A DNA stretch of 64,000 nt, from positions 1 through 64,000 of the forward strand of contig NW_026870487.1 in assembly GCF_963576545.1 (NCBI RefSeq), written 5' to 3'. This stretch comes from Limanda limanda. Taxonomy: Eukaryota; Chordata; Actinopteri; Pleuronectiformes; Pleuronectidae. The translations under genes and the position numbers were made by a program. The notes below the pieces were generated by a model that was not told the DNA's origin, did not search any database, and was given only the letters and a program-made list of their open reading frames with translations. This document shows positions 38,407-51,110 of this stretch, one piece after another. Every line of letters starts with the position of its first letter. Position 1 is the stretch's first letter.

Positions 38407-41400
38407 AAGTCTCTCCGACCTTCACAAAAAAAGTTATTCAAGAATATCTCTTTCTCCTATGTGCTTTCATCCCTAACCCTAACCCTAACCCTTCCGAAAG
38501 TCGGAGAAGCTCAAGGATGGTACCGATCGATGCGCGCTACCCCATTTAGTGGGGGTAGAGCCTACTTGCAAGTCTCTCCGACCTTCACAAAAAAAGTTAT
38601 TCAAGAATATCTCCTCAGATTTGGGGGAATTTCGTCGGTCGACCTCTTCCAAAGGTCGTACAAGCTCGGGGATGGTACCAATCGATCTGCAGGACCCAAA
38701 TTAGTCCAGATGCAACCACTTTCCAAGTCTCTCCGACCTTCACAAAAAAAGTTATTCAAGAATATCTCTTTCTCCTATGTGCTTTCATCCCTAACCCTAA
38801 CCCTAACCCTTCCGAAAGTCGGAGAAGCTCAAGGATGGTACCGATCGATGCGCGCAACCCCATTTAGTGGGGGTAGAGCCTACTTGCAAGTCTCTCCGAC
38901 CTTCACAAAAAAAGTTATTCAAGAATATCTCTTTCTCCTATGTGCTTTCATCCCTAACCCTAACCCTAACCCTTCCGAAAGTCGGAGAAGCTCAAGGATG
39001 GTACCGATCGATGCGCGCTACCCCATTTAGTGGGGGTAGAGCCTACTTGCAAGTCTCTCCGACCTTCACAAAAAAAGTTATTCAAGAATATCTCTTTCTC
39101 CTATGTGCTTTCATCCCTAACCCTAACCCTAACCCTTCCGAAAGTCGGAGAAGCTCAAGGATGGTACCGATCGATGCGCGCTACCCCATTTAGTGGGGGT
39201 AGAGCCTACTTGCAAGTCTCTCCGACCTTCACAAAAAAAGTTATTCAAGAATATCTCCTCAGATTTGGGGGAATTTCGTCGGTCGACCTCTTCCGAAGGT
39301 CGTACAAGCTCGGGGATGGTACCAATCGATCCGCAGGACCCAAATTAGTCCAGATGCAACCACTTTCCAAGTCTCTCCGACCTTCACAAAAAACGTTATT
39401 CAAGAATATCTCTTTCTCCTATGTGCTTTCATCCCTAACCCTAACCCTAACCCTTCCGAAAGTCGGAGAAGCTCAAGGATGGTACCGATCGATGCGCGCT
39501 ACCCCATTTAGTGTGGGTAGAAGCCTACTTGCAAGTCTCTCCGACCTTCACAAAAAAAGTTATTCAAGAATATCTCCTCAGATTTGGGGGAATTTCGTCG
39601 GTCGACCTCTTCCGAAGGTCGTACAAGCTCGGGGATGGTACCAATCGATCCGCAGGACCCAAATTAGTCCAGATGCAACCACTTTCCAAGTCTCTCCGAC
39701 CTTCACAAAAAAAGTTATTCAAGAATATCTCTTTCTCCTATGTGCTTTCATCCCTAACCCTAACCCTAACCCTTCCGAAAGTCGGAGAAGCTCAAGGATG
39801 GTACCGATCGATGCGCGCTACCCCATTTAGTGGGGGTAGAGCCTACTTGCAAGTCTCTCCGACCTTCACAAAAAAAGTTATTCAAGAATATCTCTTTCTC
39901 CTATGTGCTTTCATCCCTAACCCTAACCCTAACCCTTCCGAAAGTCGGAGAAGCTCAAGGATGGTAACGATCGATGCGCGCTACCCCATTTAGTGGGGGT
40001 AGAGCCTACTTGCAAGTCTCTCCGACCTTCACAAAAAAAGTTATTCAAGAATATCTCTTTCTCCTATGTGCTTTCATCCCTAACCCTAACCCTAACCCTT
40101 CCGAAAGTCGGAGAAGCTCAAGGATGGTACCGATCGATGCGCGCTACCCCATTTAGTGGGGGTAGAGCCTACTTGCAAGTCTCTCCGACCTTCACAAAAA
40201 AAGTTATTCAAGAATATCTCCTCAGATTTGGGGGAATTTCGTCGGTCGACCTCTTCCGAAGGTCGTACAAGCTCGGGGATGGTACCAATCGATCCGCAGG
40301 ACCCAAATTAGTCCAGATGCAACCACTTTCCAAGTCTCTCCGACCTTCACAAAAAACGTTATTCAAGAATATCTCTTTCTCCTATGTGCTTTCATCCCTA
40401 ACCCTAACCCTAACCCTTCCGAAAGTCGGAGAAGCTCAAGGATGGTACCGATCGATGCGCGCTACCCCATTTAGTGTGGGTAGAGCCTACTTGCAAGTCT
40501 CTCCGACCTTCACAAAAAAAGTTATTCAAGAATATCTCCTCAGATTTGGGGGAATTTCGTCGGTCGACCTCTTCCGAAGGTCGTACAAGCTCGGGGATGG
40601 TACCAATCGATCCGCAGGACCCAAATTAGTCCAGATGCAACCACTTTCCAAGTCTCTCCGACCTTCACAAAAAAAGTTATTCAAGAATATCTCTTTCTCC
40701 TATGTGCTTTCATCCCTAACCCTAACCCTAACCCTTCCGAAAGTCGGAGAAGCTCAAGGATGGTACCGATCGATGCGCGCTACCCCATTTAGTGGGGGTA
40801 GAGCCTACTTGCAAGTCTCTCCGACCTTCACAAAAAAAGTTATTCAAGAATATCTCCTCAGATTTGGGGGAATTTCGTCGGTCGACCTCTTCCGAAGGTC
40901 GTACAAGCTCGGGGATGGTACCAATCGATCCGCAGGACCCAAATTAGTCCAGATGCAACCACTTTTCAAGTCTCTCCGACCTTCACAAAAAAAGTTATTC
41001 AAGAATATCTCTTTCTCCTATGTGCTTTCATCCCTAACCCTAACCCTAACCCTTCCGAAAGTCGGAGAAGCTCAAGGATGGTACCGATCGATGCGCGCTA
41101 CCCCATTTAGTGGGGGTAGAGCCTACTTGCAAGTCTCTCCGACCTTCACAAAAAAAGTTATTCAAGAATATCTCTTTCTCCTATGTGCTTTCATCCCTAA
41201 CCCTAACCCTAACCCTTCCGAAAGTCGGAAAAGCTCAAGGATGGTACCGATCGATGCGCGCTACCCCATTTAGTGGGGGTAGAGCCTACTTGCAAGTCTC
41301 TCCGACCTTCACAAAAAAAGTTATTCAAGAATATCTCTTTCTCCTATGTGCTTTCATCCCTAACCCTACCCCTAACCCTTCCGAAAGTCGGAGAAGCTCA

Positions 41401-41619
41401 AGAATGGTACTGATCGATGCGCGCTACCCCATTTAGTGGGGGTAGAGCCTACTTGCAAGTCTCTCGGACCTTCACAAAAAAAGTTATTCAAGAATATCTC
41501 TTTCTCCTATGTGCTTTCATCCCTAACCCTAACCCTAACCCTTCCGAAAGTCGGAGAAGCTCAAGGATGGTACCGATCGATGCGCGCTACCCCATTTAGT
41601 GGGGGTAGAGCCTACTTGC
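38252..41619 (+). repeat. Shortened third 2,405-type subrepeat plus run code 1,1,4
   Basis: 38252-40176 has code 1,3,1,3 and a one-base insertion at 39521-39522 (GTAGAAGCC for GTAGAGCC). This is the only single-base length change I found away from the window ends. 40177-41619 then has runs of 1, 1 and 4, and contains the CCCTACCCC/CTCGGACC pair (41369). Private changes are CGGAAAAGC near 41230 and AAGAATGGTAC near 41402. The CAACCCC marker disappears here. Confidence 0.8.
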
Positions 41620-43869
41620 AAGTCTCTCCGACCTTCACAAAAAAAGTTATTCAAGAATATCTCCTCAGATTTGGGGGAATTTCGTCGGTCGACCTCTTCC
41701 GAAGGTCGTACAAGCTCGGGGATGGTACCAATCGATCCGCAGGACCCAAATTAGTCCAGATGCAACCACTTTCCAAGTCTCTCCGACCTTCACAAAAAAA
41801 GTTATTCAAGAATATCTCTTTCTCCTATGTGCTTTCATCCCTAACCCTAACCCTAACCCTTCCGAAAGTCGGAGAAGCTCAAGGATGGTACCGATCGATG
41901 CGCGCTACCCCATTTAGTGGGGGTAGAGCCTACTTGCAAGTCTCTCCGACCTTCACAAAAAAAGTTATTCAAGAATATCTCTTTCTCCTATGTGCTTTCA
42001 TCCCTAACCCTAACCCTAACCCTTCCGAAAGTCGGAGAAGCTCAAGGATGGTACCGATCGATGCGCGCTACCCCATTTAGTGGGGGTAGAGCCTACTTGC
42101 AAGTCTCTCCGACCTTCACAAAAAAAGTTATTCAAGAATATCTCCTCAGATTTGGGGGAATTTCGTCGGTCGACCTCTTCCGAAGGTCGTACAAGCTCGG
42201 GGATGGTACCAATCGATCCGCAGGACCCAAATTAGTCCAGATGCAACCACTTTCCAAGTCTCTCCGACCTTCACAAAAAAAGTTATTCAAGAATATCTCT
42301 TTCTCCTATGTGCTTTCATCCCTAACCCTAACCCTAACCCTTCCGAAAGTCGGAGAAGCTCAAGGATGGTACTGATCGATGCGCGCTACCCCATTTAGTG
42401 GGAGTAGAGCCTACTTGCAAGTCTCTCGGACCTTCACAAAAAAAGTTATTCAAGAATATCTCTTTCTCCTATGTGCTTTCATCCCTAACCCTAACCCTAA
42501 CCCTTCCGAAAGTCGGAGAAGCTCAAGGATGGTACTGATCGATGCGCGCTACCCCATTTAGTGGGGGTAGAGCCTACTTGCAAGTCTCTCCGACCTTCAC
42601 AAAAAAAGTTATTCAAGAATATCTCTTTCTCCTATGTGCTTTCATCCCTAACCCTAACCCTAACCCTTCCGAAAGTCGGAGAAGCTCAAGGATGGTACCG
42701 ATCGATGCGCGCTACCCCATTTAGTGGGGGTAGAGCCTACTTGCAAGTCTCTCCGACCTTCACAAAAAAAGTTAATCAAGAATATCTCTTTCTCCTATGT
42801 GCTTTCATCCCTAACCCTAACCCTAACCCTTCCGAAAGTCGGAGAAGCTCAAGGATGGTAACGATCGATGCGCGCTACCCCATTTAGTGGGGGTAGAGCC
42901 TACTTGCAAGTCTCTCCGACCTTCACAAAAAAAGTTATTCAAGAATATCTCTTTCTCCTATGTGCTTTCATCCCTAACCCTAACCCTAACCCTTCCGAAA
43001 GTCGGAGAAGCTCAAGGATGGTACCGATCGATGCGCGCTACCCCATTTAGTGGGGGTAAAGCCTACTTGCAAGTCTCTCCGACCTTCACAAAAAAAGTTA
43101 TTCAAGAATATCTCCTCAGATTTGGGGGAATTTCGTCGGTCGACCTCTTCCGAAGGTCGTACAAGCTCGGGGATGGTACCAATCGATCCGCAGGACCCAA
43201 ATTAGTCCAGATGCAACCACTTTCCAAGTCTCTCCGACCTTCACAAAAAAAGTTATTCAAGAATATCTCTTTCTCCTATGTGCTTTCATCCCTAACCCTA
43301 ACCCTAACCCTTCCGAAAGTCGGAGAAGCTCAAGGATGGTACCGATCGATGCGCGCTACCCCATTTAGTGGGGGTAGAGCCTACTTGCAAGTCTCTCGGA
43401 CCTTCACAAAAAAAGTTATTCAAGAATATCTCTTTCTCCTATGTGCTTTCATCCCTAACCCTAACCCTAACCCTTCCGAAAGTCGGAGAAGCTCAAGGAT
43501 GGTAACGATCGATGCGCGCTACCCCATTTAGTGGGGGTAGAGCCTACTTGCAAGTCTCTCCGACCTTCACAAAAAAAGTTATTCAAGAATATCTCTTTCT
43601 CCTATGTGCTTTCATCCCTAACCCTAACCCTAACCCTTCCGAAAGTCGGAGAAGCTCAAGGATGGTACCGATCGATGCGCGCTACCCCATTTAGTGGGGG
43701 TAGAGCCTACTTGCAAGTCTCTCCGACCTTCACAAAAAAAGTTATTCAAGAATATCTCCTCAGATTTGGGGGAATTTCGTCGGTCGACCTCTTCCGAAGG
43801 TCGTACAAGCTCGGGGATGGTACCAATCGATCCGCAGGACCCAAATTAGTCCAGATGCAACCACTTTCC
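41620..43869 (+). repeat. A-rich segment with 5-A run (code 2,5,3) leading to a lone B
   Basis: This is the start of the A-rich domain. It has single-copy changes: GTGGGAGTAG at 42398, GTTAATCAAG near 42774, and two GGTACTGATC sites (near 42371 and 42534). The segment 43050-43870 leads into the second BB pair. Density of private changes is higher here than inside the HOR cores. Confidence 0.78.
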
Positions 43870-44024
43870 AAGTCTCTCCGACCTTCACAAAAAAAGTTAT
43901 TCAAGAATATCTCCTCAGATTTGGGGGAATTTCGTCGGTCGACCTCTTCCGAAGGTCGTACAAGCTCGGGGATGGTACCAATCGATCCGCAGGACCCAAA
44001 TTAGTCCAGATGCAACCACTTTCC
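43715..44024 (+). repeat. BB doublet, two of two
   Basis: B at 43715-43869 is directly followed by B at 43870-44024. As with the first doublet, it lies at the edge of an amplified block: the first 1,451 bp (5,2) subrepeat begins with its second B. Confidence 0.93.
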
Positions 44025-45320
44025 AAGTCTCTCCGACCTTCACAAAAAAAGTTATTCAAGAATATCTCTTTCTCCTATGTGCTTTCATCCCTAACCCTAA
44101 CCCTAACCCTTCCGAAAGTCGGAGAAGCTCAAGGATGGTACCGATCGATGCGCGCTACCCCATTTAGTGGGGGTAGAGCCTACTTGCAAGTCTCTCGGAC
44201 CTTCACAAAAAAAGTTATTCAAGAATATCTCTTTCTCCTATGTGCTTTCATCCCTAACCCTAACCCTAACCCTTCCGAAAGTCGGAGAAGCTCAAGGATG
44301 GTACCGATCGATGCGCGCTACCCCATTTAGTGGGGGTAGAGCCTACTTGCAAGTCTCTCCGACCTTCACAAAAAAAGTTATTCAAGAATATCTCTTTCTC
44401 CTATGTGCTTTCATCCCTAACCCTAACCCTAACCCTTCCGAAAGTCGGAGAAGCTCAAGGATGGTACCGATCGATGCGCGCTACCCCATTTAGTGGGGGT
44501 ACAGCCTACTTGCAAGTCTCTCCGACCTTCACAAAAAAAGTTATTCAAGAATATCTCTTTCTCCTATGTGCTTTCATCCCTAACCCTAACCCTAACCCTT
44601 CCGAAAGTCGGAGAAGCTCAAGGATGGTAACGATCGATGCGCGCTACCCCATTTAGTGGGGGTAGAGCCTACTTGCAAGTCTCTCCGACCTTCACAAAAA
44701 AAGTTATTCAAGAATATCTCTTTCTCCTATGTGCTTTCATCCCTAACCCTAACCCTAACCCTTCCGAAAGTCGGAGAAGCTCAAGGATGGTACCGATCGA
44801 TGCGCGCTACCCCATTTAGTGGGGGTAGAGCCTACTTGCAAGTCTCTCCGACCTTCACAAAAAAAGTTATTCAAGAATATCTCCTCAGATTTGGGGGAAT
44901 TTCGTCGGTCGACCTCTTCCGAAGGTCGTACAAGCTCGGGGATGGTACCAATCGATCCGCAGGACCCAAATTAGTCCAGATGCAACCACTTTCCAAGTCT
45001 CTCCGACCTTCACAAAAAAAGTTATTCAAGAATATCTCTTTCTCCTATGTGCTTTCATCCCTAACCCTAACCCTAACCCTTCCGAAAGTCGGAGAAGCTC
45101 AAGGATGGTACCGATCGATGCGCGCTACCCCATTTAGTGGGGGTAGAGCCTACTTGCAAGTCTCTCCGACCTTCACAAAAAACGTTATTCAAGAATATCT
45201 CTTTCTCCTATGTGCTTTCATCCCTAACCCTAACCCTAACCCTTCCGAAAGTCGGAGAAGCTCAAGGATGGTACCGATCGATGCGCGCTACCCCATTTAG
45301 TGGGGGTAGAGCCTACTTGC
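43870..45320 (+). repeat. 1,451 bp subrepeat (code 5,2), first of four
   Basis: B, five A, B, two A: 7 x 163 + 2 x 155 = 1,451. Copies are at 43870-45320, 45321-46771, 49179-50629 and 51111-52561. Each shows CTCGGACC in the second A, GGTAACGATC in the fourth, and AACGTT in the last A. The first copy alone has GGGTACAGCC near 44501. Confidence 0.86.
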
Positions 45321-48300
45321 AAGTCTCTCCGACCTTCACAAAAAAAGTTATTCAAGAATATCTCCTCAGATTTGGGGGAATTTCGTCGGTCGACCTCTTC
45401 CGAAGGTCGTACAAGCTCGGGGATGGTACCAATCGATCCGCAGGACCCAAATTAGTCCAGATGCAACCACTTTCCAAGTCTCTCCGACCTTCACAAAAAA
45501 AGTTATTCAAGAATATCTCTTTCTCCTATGTGCTTTCATCCCTAACCCTAACCCTAACCCTTCCGAAAGTCGGAGAAGCTCAAGGATGGTACCGATCGAT
45601 GCGCGCTACCCCATTTAGTGGGGGTAGAGCCTACTTGCAAGTCTCTCGGACCTTCACAAAAAAAGTTATTCAAGAATATCTCTTTCTCCTATGTGCTTTC
45701 ATCCCTAACCCTAACCCTAACCCTTCCGAAAGTCGGAGAAGCTCAAGGATGGTACCGATCGATGCGCGCTACCCCATTTAGTGGGGGTAGAGCCTACTTG
45801 CAAGTCTCTCCGACCTTCACAAAAAAAGTTATTCAAGAATATCTCTTTCTCCTATGTGCTTTCATCCCTAACCCTAACCCTAACCCTTCCGAAAGTCGGA
45901 GAAGCTCAAGGATGGTACCGATCGATGCGCGCTACCCCATTTAGTGGGGGTAGAGCCTACTTGCAAGTCTCTCCGACCTTCACAAAAAAAGTTATTCAAG
46001 AATATCTCTTTCTCCTATGTGCTTTCATCCCTAACCCTAACCCTAACCCTTCCGAAAGTCGGAGAAGCTCAAGGATGGTAACGATCGATGCGCGCTACCC
46101 CATTTAGTGGGGGTAGAGCCTACTTGCAAGTCTCTCCGACCTTCACAAAAAAAGTTATTCAAGAATATCTCTTTCTCCTATGTGCTTTCATCCCTAACCC
46201 TAACCCTAACCCTTCCGAAAGTCGGAGAAGCTCAAGGATGGTACCGATCGATGCGCGCTACCCCATTTAGTGGGGGTAGAGCCTACTTGCAAGTCTCTCC
46301 GACCTTCACAAAAAAAGTTATTCAAGAATATCTCCTCAGATTTGGGGGAATTTCGTCGGTCGACCTCTTCCGAAGGTCGTACAAGCTCGGGGATGGTACC
46401 AATCGATCTGCAGGACCCAAATTAGTCCAGATGCAACCACTTTCCAAGTCTCTCCGACCTTCACAAAAAAAGTTATTCAAGAATATCTCTTTCTCCTATG
46501 TGCTTTCATCCCTAACCCTAACCCTAACCCTTCCGAAAGTCGGAGAAGCTCAAGGATGGTACCGATCGATGCGCGCTACCCCATTTAGTGGGGGTAGAGC
46601 CTACTTGCAAGTCTCTCCGACCTTCACAAAAAACGTTATTCAAGAATATCTCTTTCTCCTATGTGCTTTCATCCCTAACCCTAACCCTAACCCTTCCGAA
46701 AGTCGGAGAAGCTCAAGGATGGTACCGATCGATGCGCGCTACCCCATTTAGTGGGGGTAGAGCCTACTTGCAAGTCTCTCCGACCTTCACAAAAAAAGTT
46801 ATTCAAGAATATCTCCTCAGATTTGGGGGAATTTCGTCGGTCGACCTCTTCCGAAGGTCGTACAAGCTCGGGGATGGTACCAATCGATCCGCAGGACCCA
46901 AATTAGTCCAGATGCAACCACTTTCCAAGTCTCTCCGACCTTCACAAAAAAAGTTATTCAAGAATATCTCTTTCTCCTATGTGCTTTCATCCCTAACCCT
47001 AACCCTAACCCTTCCGAAAGTCGGAGAAGCTCAAGGATGGTACCGATCGATGCGCGCTACCCCATTTAGTGGGGGTAGAGCCTACTTGCAAGTCTCTCCG
47101 ACCTTCACAAAAAAAGTTATTCAAGAATATCTCCTCAGATTTGGGGGAATTTCGTCGGTCGACCTCTTCCGAAGGTCGTACAAGCTTGGGGATGGTACCA
47201 ATCGATCCGCAGGACCCAAATTAGTCCAGATGCAACCACTTTCCAAGTCTCTCCGACCTTCACAAAAAAAGTTATTCAAGAATATCTCTTTCTCCTATGT
47301 GCTTTCATCCCTAACCCTAACCCTAACCCTTCCGAAAGTCGGAGAAGCTCAAGGATGGTACCGATCGATGCGCGCTACCCCATTTAGTGGGGGTAGAGCC
47401 TACTTGCAAGTCTCTCCGACCTTCACAAAAAAAGTTATTCAAGAATATCTCTTTCTCCTATGTGCTTTCATCCCTAACCCTAACCCTTCCGAAAGTCGGA
47501 GAAGCTCAAGGATGGTACCGATCGATGCGCGCTACCCCATTTAGTGGGGGTAGAGCCTACTTGCAAGTCTCTCCGACCTTCACAAAAAAAGTTATTCAAG
47601 AATATCTCTTTCTCCTATGTGCTTTCATCCCTAACCCTACCCCTAACCCTTCCGAAAGTCGGAGAAGCTCAAGGATGGTACTGATCGATGCGCGCTACCC
47701 CATTTAGTGGGGGTAGAGCCTACTTGCAAGTCTCTCGGACCTTCACAAAAAAAGTTATTCAAGAATATCTCTTTCTCCTATGTGCTTTCATCCCTAACCC
47801 TAACCCTAACCCTTCCGAAAGTCGGAGAAGCTCAACGATGGTACCGATCGATGCGCGCTACCCCATTTAGTGGGGGTAAAGCCTACTTGCAAGTCTCTCC
47901 GACCTTCACAAAAAAAGTTATTCAAGAATATCTCCTCAGATTTGGGGGAATTTCGTCGGTCGACCTCTTCCGAAGGTCGTACAAGCTCGGGGATGGTACC
48001 AATCGATCCGCAGGACCCAAATTAGTCCAGATGCAACCACTTTCCAAGTCTCTCCGACCTTCACAAAAAAAGTTATTCAAGAATATCTCTTTCTCCTATG
48101 TGCTTTCATCCCTAACCCTAACCCTAACCCTTCCGAAAGTCGGAGAAGCTCAAAGATGGTACCGATCGATGCGCGCTACCCCATTTAGTGGGGGTAGAGC
48201 CTACTTGCAAGTCTCTCCGACCTTCACAAAAAAAGTTATTCAAGAATATCTCTTTCTCCTATGTGCTTTCATCCCTAACCCTAACCCTAACCCTTCCGAA

Positions 48301-51110
48301 AGTCGGAGAAGCTCAAGGATGGTACCGATCGATGCGCGCTACCCCATTTAGTGGGGGTAGAGCCTACTTGCAAGTCTCTCCGACCTTCACAAAAAAAGTT
48401 ATTCAAGAATATCTCTTTCTCCTATGTGCTTTCATCCCTAACCCTAACCCTAACCCTTCCGAAAGTCGGAGAAGCTCAAGGATGGTAACGATCGATGCGC
48501 GCTACCCCATTTAGTGGGGGTAGAGCCTACTTGCAAGTCTCTCCGACCTTCACAAAAAAAGTTATTCAAGAATATCTCTTTCTCCTATGTGCTTTCATCC
48601 CTAACCCTAACCCTAACCCTTCCGAAAGTCGGAGAAGCTCAAGGATGGTACCGATCGATGCGCGCTACCCCATTTAGTGGGGGTAGAGCCTACTTGCAAG
48701 TCTCTCCGACCTTCACAAAAAAAGTTATTCAAGAATATCTCCTCAGATTTGGGGGAATTTCGTCGGTCGACCTCTTCCGAAGGTCGTACAAGCTCGGGGA
48801 TGGTACCAATCGATCCGCAGGACCCAAATTAGTCCAGATGCAACCACTTTCCAAGTCTCTCCGACCTTCACAAAAAAAGTTATTCAAGAATATCTCTTTC
48901 TCCTATGTGCTTTCATCCCTAACCCTAACCCTCACCCTTCCGAAAGTCGGAGAAGCTCAAGGATGGTACCGATCGATGCGCGCTACCCCATTTAGTGGGG
49001 GTAGAGCCTACTTGCAAGTCTCTCCGACCTTCACAAAAAACGTTATTCAAGAATATCTCTTTCTCCTATGTGCTTTCATCCCTAACCCTAACCCTAACCC
49101 TTCCGAAAGTCGGAGAAGCTCAAGGATGGTACCGATCGATGCGCGCTACCCCATTTAGTGGGGGTAGAGCCTACTTGCAAGTCTCTCCGACCTTCACAAA
49201 AAAAGTTATTCAAGAATATCTCCTCAGATTTGGGGGAATTTCGTCGGTCGACCTCTTCCGAAGGTCGTACAAGCTCGGGGATGGTACCAATCGATCCGCA
49301 GGACCCAAATTAGTCCAGATGCAACCACTTTCCAAGTCTCTCCGACCTTCACAAAAAAAGTTATTCAAGAATATCTCTTTCTCCTATGTGCTTTCATCCC
49401 TAACCCTAACCCTAACCCTTCCGAAAGTCGGAGAAGCTCAAGGATGGTACCGATCGATGCGCGCTACCCCATTTAGTGGGGGTAGAGCCTACTTGCAAGT
49501 CTCTCGGACCTTCACAAAAAAAGTTATTCAAGAATATCTCTTTCTCCTATGTGCTTTCATCCCTAACCCTAACCCTAACCCTTCCGAAAGTCGGAGAAGC
49601 TCAAGGATGGTACCGATCGATGCGCGCTACCCCATTTAGTGGGGGTAGAGCCTACTTGCAAGTCTCTCCGACCTTCACAAAAAAAGTTATTCAAGAATAT
49701 CTCTTTCTCCTATGTGCTTTCATCCCTAACCCTAACCCTAACCCTTCCGAAAGTCGGAGAAGCTCAAGGATGGTACCGATCGATGCGCGCTACCCCATTT
49801 AGTGGGGGTAGAGCCTACTTGCAAGTCTCTCCGACCTTCACAAAAAAAGTTATTCAAGAATATCTCTTTCTCCTATGTGCTTTCATCCCTAACCCTAACC
49901 CTAACCCTTCCGAAAGTCGGAGAAGCTCAAGGATGGTAACGATCGATGCGCGCTACCCCATTTAGTGGGGGTAGAGCCTACTTGCAAGTCTCTCCGACCT
50001 TCACAAAAAAAGTTATTCAAGAATATCTCTTTCTCCTATGTGCTTTCATCCCTAACCCTAACCCTAACCCTTCCGAAAGTCGGAGAAGCTCAAGGATGGT
50101 ACCGATCGATGCGCGCTACCCCATTTAGTGGGGGTAGAGCCTACTTGCAAGTCTCTCCGACCTTCACAAAAAAAGTTATTCAAGAATATCTCCTCAGATT
50201 TGGGGGAATTTCGTCGGTCGACCTCTTCCGAAGGTCGTACAAGCTCGGGGATGGTACCAATCGATCTGCAGGACCCAAATTAGTCCAGATGCAACCACTT
50301 TACAAGTCTCTCCGACCTTCACAAAAAAAGTTATTCAAGAATATCTCTTTCTCCTATGTGCTTTCATCCCTAACCCTAACCCTAACCCTTCCGAAAGTCG
50401 GAGAAGCTCAAGGATGGTACCGATCGATGCGCGCTACCCCATTTAGTGGGGGTAGAGCCTACTTGCAAGTCTCTCCGACCTTCACAAAAAACGTTATTCA
50501 AGAATATCTCTTTCTCCTATGTGCTTTCATCCCTAACCCTAACCCTAACCCTTCCGAAAGTCGGAGAAGCTCAAGGATGGTACCGATCGATGCGCGCTAC
50601 CCCATTTAGTGGGGGTAGAGCCTACTTGCAAGTCTCTCCGACCTTCACAAAAAAAGTTATTCAAGAATATCTCCTCAGATTTGGGGGAATTTCGTCGGTC
50701 GACCTCTTCCGAAGGTCGTACAAGCTCGGGGATGGTACCAATCGATCCGCAGGACCCAAATTAGTCCAGATGCAACCACTTTCCAAGTCTCTCCGACCTT
50801 CACAAAAAAAGTTATTCAAGAATATCTCTTTCTCCTATGTGCTTTCATCCCTAACCCTAACCCTCACCCTTCCGAAAGTCGGAGAAGCTCAAGGATGGTA
50901 CCGATCGATGCGCGCTACCCCATTTAGTGGGGGTAGAGCCTACTTGCAAGTCTCTCCGACCTTCACAAAAAACGTTATTCAAGAATATCTCTTTCTCCTA
51001 TGTGCTTTCATCCCTAACCCTAACCCTAACCCTTCCGAAAGTCGGAGAAGCTCAAGGATGGTACCGATCGATGCGCGCTACCCCATTTAGTGGGGGTAGA
51101 GCCTACTTGC
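45321..51110 (+). repeat. 5,790 bp higher-order repeat, copy 1 (27 A + 9 B)
   Basis: A-run code 5,2,1,4,4,2,5,2,2 with one contracted A (GTG at 47544): 27 x 163 - 6 + 9 x 155 = 5,790. Markers repeated 5,790 bp later: CAAGCTTGGG in B (near 47185), CCCTACCCC (47640), CAACGATGG (near 47835). The A to B ratio is 3:1 here, against about 2.3:1 overall. CCCTCACCC occurs near 48932 and 50865, 1,932-1,933 bp apart, matching an internal shift. Confidence 0.88.
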
